Shown here one piece after another: positions 60,790-64,000 of a stretch of DNA of 64,000 nucleotides. The stretch covers positions 1 through 64,000 of the forward strand of contig CAZVNS010000007.1 in the NCBI GenBank assembly GCA_964628905.1. The letters are read 5' to 3'. The stretch is from JAJPXC01 sp964628905 (GTDB lineage: Bacteria; Bacteroidota; Bacteroidia; Bacteroidales; Muribaculaceae). A program made the translations under genes and the position numbers. Each line of letters starts with the position of its first letter. The stretch's first letter is position 1. Under the pieces are notes generated by a model. It was not told where the DNA came from. It ran no database searches and worked only from the letters and a program-made list of their open reading frames with translations.

Positions 60790-61295
60790 CGGACAATGCG
60801 AAGGCCTCTAAGTGTGGCTGTGCCCGGCTCTGTAGCAACATTCACTATCCCAACCGGCGTGACCTAAATTGGCTCACAAGCCTTCTTAGGTTGCACCAAA
60901 TTAGAATCTATCTCATTCCCCGTTGGCGTTGTGAAAATTGGAGGCTACGCATTCTTGAATTGCACCTCGTTGAGGACAATCCCTTCCTCCAGCCCACCCC
61001 ACCGTCAATCGAGCCATTTGCCTTCTCAAATCCCGCCTACGAACCTCCACCTGACGACTTGATTGTCTATGTACCTAAAGGCACCTTGGATGAATACAAG
61101 AAAGCATTTTCATTTGCGGGCGCCAACTTCAATGATGCACGCGAGATGGAGCCAGGTGTCGAATTTATAGATGCCAATGATAACGCCGAAGGAGTAAATT
61201 ACAACCTCAATGGCTTCCGTGTCAATCATAATGATGGGATGCACGGTATATTTATTCGCCGCCAAGGGGATAAAGTCGAAAAAGTAGCCTTATAA
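60790..61295 (+). pseudogene. Broken BspA-like leucine-rich-repeat protein gene
   Basis: One frame reads LRR_5/BspA repeats (VATFTIPTGVT, stop TAA at 60865-60867, then IGSQAFLGCTKLESISFPVG and GGYAFLNCTSLR). A shift near 60970 leads into FAFSNPAYEPPPDDLIVYVP and KGTLDEYKKAFSFAG. The sequence ends with the Bacteroidales tail YNLNGFRV...GIFIRRQGDKVEKVAL. One nonsense codon and one frameshift, and no recognisable 5' end: upstream sequence (60530-60790) is a scramble of short frames. A perfect terminator still follows. Confidence 0.65.
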
Positions 61296-61324
61296 CGGAG
61301 AGCAGCAACGGTCTTCAGACCTCC

Positions 61325-61368
61325 TAACTTACTAAGCCCCACGATGTCTCGTGGGGCTTAGTAAGTTA
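61325..61368. terminator. Perfect 18-bp terminator hairpin
   Basis: TAACTTACTAAGCCCCAC pairs fully with GTGGGGCTTAGTAAGTTA across an 8-nt loop. It lies between the broken LRR gene and dnaB and can serve both strands. Confidence 0.85.
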
Positions 61369-61417
61369 ATCAGGGGAAAGCATCAGGATAGTGATTAAAC
61401 TTGGGGAGCTTCCATTT

Positions 61418-61434
61418 CGGCGGCGAAACCGCCG
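61418..61434. repeat. CGGCGG-CGAAA-CCGCCG palindrome
   Basis: A 6-bp GC stem with a 5-nt loop downstream of dnaB. Like the hairpin at 7616-7636 it is a small GGCGG...CCGCC element. Confidence 0.45.
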
Positions 61435-61490
61435 AGCACGGTGGCGCAGCGCGAATAGCTGCAGTGGGGGATAGGTGTCCCGGCGGGAGA

Positions 61491-63038
61491 TCAGAAGGGG
61501 GTTGAGTCGGTGGAGGTGGGGGTGATGTCGATGGAGCCGCCGCCGAAGGGGTTGCCGGCGGGGGCCGGCGGGAGGTCGAAGGCGCCGTTGTTGAGGCTGG
61601 AGGCCACGGTGGCCGACTCGCCAAGGGGAGTGAGGGCGTTCTCGTCCCAGTTCTCAAAGCGGGCGTACTTGCTGCGGAAGCGGAGCTTGACGTCGTCGGT
61701 GCTACCGCTACGGTGCTTGGCCACGATGAATTCGGCAAGGCCGCGGATATCGTTTCCCGAGGCGTCGACATCTGACTTGATGTAGTATTCTGGGCGGTGG
61801 ATGAAACATACTATGTCGGCATCCTGCTCGATGGCGCCTGACTCGCGGAGGTCGCTCAGCTGTGGGCGCTTGCCGTCGGCGCGCGACTCCACCGAGCGGT
61901 TGAGCTGCGACAGGGCTATGATGGGGATGTTGAGCTCTTTGGCCAACTGCTTGAGCGAGCGTGAGATCATACTCACCTCCTGCTCGCGCGAACCGAACTT
62001 CATGCCCGACGCGTTCATCAGCTGCAGGTAGTCGATGATGATGATCTTGATGCCATGCTCGCGCACCAGGCGGCGGGCTTTGGTGCGCAGCTCGAAGATC
62101 GAGAGCGAGGGGGTGTCGTCGATGAATATGGGGGATGAGTAGAGGAGTTTGAGTCGCTGCATGAGCATATCCCACTGGTTGGGGCTGAGCTGACCGGTCT
62201 TGATGAGCTGACCCTCAAGCTCGCACACATTGCTGATCAGACGGTTGACCAGCTGCAGCTTGCTCATCTCAAGGGAGAACACCGCCAGGGGGGTGTTGTA
62301 GTTGATGGCCATGTTCTTAGCCATGGAGAGCACGAAGGCCGTCTTACCCATGGCGGGGCGTGCGGCGATGATGATCAGGTCGGAGTTCTGCCAGCCGGAG
62401 GTGAGCTTGTCGAGTTCATGATAGCCGGTTTCGAGTCCGCTCAGACCCGATGTGCTGTTGGCCGCGGCCTGCATCTGCTCGATGGCTTGCGAGATGATGG
62501 GGTCGATCTGTGTGACGTCGCGCTTGATGTTGCGCTGCGATATCTCAAAGAGCTTACCTTCAGCCTCCTGGAGCAGGTCATCGACATCGTTCGACTCGTC
62601 GAAGGCCTGTCCTTCGATGGCGGCGGCAAACGAGATGAGCTCGCGTGCGAGATACTTCTGCGACACGATGCGTGCGTGGAACTCGACGTGGGCCGCCGAG
62701 GCCACCTTTGACGTGAGGTCGGCTATATAAGCCGCTCCACCCACGCTCTCGAGGTTGCCGTCGAGGCGCAGGCGCTGGGTGACGGTGAGCATGTCGATCG
62801 GCTCCTGCGACGCACCGATGCTCTGAATCGCGGAGTAGATGGTCTGAAGGGCCGGCTCGTAGAAGCTCTCAGGCTTGAGGATGTCGCACACTGTGGTGTA
62901 CGCGTCCTTCTCGAGCATGAGGGCGCCGATCACGGCCTCCTCAAGGTCCTTGTCGTGGGGTGGTATACGGCCTCCGGTGTCGTACATCGGGGCATTGTTG
63001 GCGCGCTGATTGCGCCGGTTGTTGTTGTCAAGTGGCAT
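61491..63038 (-). CDS. dnaB: Replicative DNA helicase DnaB
   Basis: Hexameric helicase of the replication fork. The 515-residue protein has the N-terminal DnaB domain (PPHDKDLEEAVIGALM), a linker, and the RecA-like domain with Walker A AARPAMGKT (226-233) and Walker B IIIIDYLQLM. SQLNRSVESRADGKRPQLSD and the arginine-finger region SGAIEQDADIV follow. The last 50 residues are Pro/Gly/Thr-rich and probably disordered. No intein is present. The gene appears monocistronic. Confidence 0.97.
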   Translation of the reverse strand: MPLDNNNRRNQRANNAPMYDTGGRIPPHDKDLEEAVIGALMLEKDAYTTVCDILKPESFYEPALQTIYSAIQSIGASQEPIDMLTVTQRLRLDGNLESVGGAAYIADLTSKVASAAHVEFHARIVSQKYLARELISFAAAIEGQAFDESNDVDDLLQEAEGKLFEISQRNIKRDVTQIDPIISQAIEQMQAAANSTSGLSGLETGYHELDKLTSGWQNSDLIIIAARPAMGKTAFVLSMAKNMAINYNTPLAVFSLEMSKLQLVNRLISNVCELEGQLIKTGQLSPNQWDMLMQRLKLLYSSPIFIDDTPSLSIFELRTKARRLVREHGIKIIIIDYLQLMNASGMKFGSREQEVSMISRSLKQLAKELNIPIIALSQLNRSVESRADGKRPQLSDLRESGAIEQDADIVCFIHRPEYYIKSDVDASGNDIRGLAEFIVAKHRSGSTDDVKLRFRSKYARFENWDENALTPLGESATVASSLNNGAFDLPPAPAGNPFGGGSIDITPTSTDSTPF

Positions 63039-63057
63039 ATTCAGTGTTATTTCACTG

Positions 63058-63065
63058 CAAATTTA
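63058..63065 (-). promoter_or_regulatory. Promoter -7 element of dnaB
   Basis: TAAATTTG on the minus strand lies 19 nt before the dnaB ATG, in the GTAAATTTGC context. Confidence 0.6.
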
Positions 63066-63278
63066 CGAAATCCGCGCGTCACTACCAAGCCCAAGATATC
63101 AACATCTTTCTACACGGAGTTATGAACGTTACACCACCGGAAGTTGTTAACAATACGTAGAATTAAGCGTCAACGCGGATTTTTTTCGACAAAAGCGGCC
63201 GCGGCGACGACTTTGGCAATGTTTTTGCAGTAACAATTTGATTAATCATCATGATATTTAACAAAAAAATATAATCGC

Positions 63279-63914
63279 ATGAACCAGACTAATCCCAACG
63301 CCCCTCAGACCGAGCCCAAAGCCTCCTCTGAGGCTCAGGCAAAGATGGAAGACGGTGAGGCGCAAGTGATAGACATCGCCCCCCAGGACCTCGAAGCTGA
63401 CCCATCGGCCGACACAGCGGCTGAGTTGGTTAACGAAGAACTCTCAAAGATCGACGCCCTGCAGAAGCAGTACGAGCAGTCGCAGGCCGCCCTCGAGAAG
63501 GAGAAGAAGGAATATATGTTCCTGATGGCGGAGTTCGACAACTTCCGCAAGCGCACCCTCAAGGAGAAGTCAGAGATACTCCGCAACGGTGCCGAGTCGG
63601 CAATGAAGGGGTTGCTCCCAATCATCGATGATTTCGAGCGCGGCATCGCCGCCATCATGGAGTCGTCGGACGCTGAAGCTATCAAGGAAGGCATGACGCT
63701 GATTTACAACAAATTCGTGAAATACCTTGAGCAGAACGGCGTGAAGGCCATGGACACCAACGGCAAGGACTTCGACCCCGAGCTGCATGAGGCCATAGCC
63801 ATGACGCCCGCTCCCACCCCCGAGCAAAAGGGTAAGATAGTCGACACCGTGAGCAAGGGTTACACAATGAACGACAAGGTGCTCCGCCACGCCAAAGTAG
63901 CCGTGGCACAGTAA
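63279..63914 (+). CDS. grpE: Nucleotide exchange factor GrpE
   Basis: Co-chaperone that releases ADP from DnaK. The 211-residue protein has a long acidic, Ala/Glu-rich N-terminus (about 1-60). The coiled-coil stalk (DALQKQYEQSQAALEKEKKE) is followed by EFDNFRKRTLKEK, and the C-terminal beta-wing carries FDPELHEAIAMTPAP and GKIVDTVSKGYTMNDKVLRHAKV. dnaJ follows after 10 nt, the usual pair. The 240-bp upstream gap shows no CIRCE element or convincing TAnnTTTG box; only an AT-rich stretch precedes the ATG. Confidence 0.95.
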   Translation: MNQTNPNAPQTEPKASSEAQAKMEDGEAQVIDIAPQDLEADPSADTAAELVNEELSKIDALQKQYEQSQAALEKEKKEYMFLMAEFDNFRKRTLKEKSEILRNGAESAMKGLLPIIDDFERGIAAIMESSDAEAIKEGMTLIYNKFVKYLEQNGVKAMDTNGKDFDPELHEAIAMTPAPTPEQKGKIVDTVSKGYTMNDKVLRHAKVAVAQ

Positions 63915-63924
63915 CATATATAAT

Positions 63925-64000
63925 ATGGACAACAAGCGTGATTACTACGAAGTGCTGGGCGTGCAGAAAAACGCCACAGCCGACGAAATAAAGAAAGCCT
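63925..64000 (+). CDS. dnaJ: Chaperone DnaJ (partial, 5' end)
   Basis: The window ends 25 codons into the gene. The start MDNKRDYYEVLGVQKNATAD followed by EIKKA is the first helix region of the J domain. It is preceded by grpE with a 10-nt gap and forms the grpE-dnaJ heat-shock operon. Confidence 0.93.
   Translation, partial: MDNKRDYYEVLGVQKNATADEIKKA

Noticed and set aside
60659..60841. A 60-residue minus-strand frame (with SRKYAKSPTAHDMVARLRRV)
   Set aside because: The composition looks protein-like and could be a mobile-element remnant, but it has no promoter, no domain I can name, and overlaps scrambled plus-strand frames; not enough support.

Overview
This window looks like a chromosomal segment of a GC-rich member of the Bacteroidales. 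A Muribaculaceae-like genome is my best guess, but that is inference. Three things point there. Almost every intact operon is preceded by the Bacteroidetes -7 element TAnnTTTG (usually TAACTTTG). Start codons generally lack Shine-Dalgarno sequences. The gene set is typical of the order: FeoA-FeoB fusion, long-form IspG, a zinc-less TraR/DksA protein, DUF4296, DUF2027-Smr, DUF3332 and DUF4286 proteins, and secreted proteins ending in a 'NLQG-R...GLYIRRQG' tail.

Layout. 0-13.4 kb: fmt; the minus-strand operon prfA-pyrF-pgk; prmA; an APH-type kinase fused to a RapZ C-terminal domain next to a MurU-like nucleotidyltransferase; and the minus-strand operon rpoN-PAP2-like-purE-ispG-M16 peptidase. 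13.4-14.4 kb: a wrecked surface-protein gene. 14.4-19.1 kb: panC-panD-ffh-folD-capA. 19.1-24.4 kb: feoAB, then mazG-topB. 24.4-28.0 kb: a PD40 protein, a CstA-type carrier and a PHP phosphatase. 28.1-30.2 kb: a 75-residue orphan, prmC, tRNA-Pro, a dead tyrosine recombinase and tRNA-Gly. 30.2-37.3 kb: fabD, an ECF sigma factor, surE, an inserted restriction-modification island, lptB and udk. 37.3-45.6 kb: DUF2027-Smr, EFR1 ferredoxin, a NatAB-like exporter, an ABC-F ATPase, cdsA and purM. 45.7-50.2 kb: DUF3332 lipoprotein, GH9 glucanase, META lipoprotein and ispE. 50.2-56.0 kb: the minus-strand operon ileS-traR/dksA-lspA-DUF4296-orphan. 56.2-61.4 kb: decayed and intact secreted proteins, a Ppx/GppA fragment, and GT2-DUF4286-ruvC. 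61.5-64 kb: dnaB, grpE and the start of dnaJ.

The most striking feature is an AT-rich, roughly 2.8 kb restriction-modification island (33.0-35.8 kb). It encodes a nuclease and a single protein carrying two different DNA methyltransferase domains. It sits immediately downstream of lptB and is bounded by two 111-bp direct copies of the lptB 3' end. This is the signature of insertion with long target duplication.

Two families of short repeats run through the window. One is a REP-like palindrome (core GGTCGCTCCCCGGAGCGTCC) with about nine copies, two inside intact reading frames (the ABC-F linker and ispE) and one breaking a Ppx/GppA remnant. The other is a set of short intergenic tandem repeats with 8-, 9- or 10-bp periods sharing a GAC-TTAA core. 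Several secreted-protein genes are broken by frameshifts or stops, whereas the housekeeping genes around them are intact.
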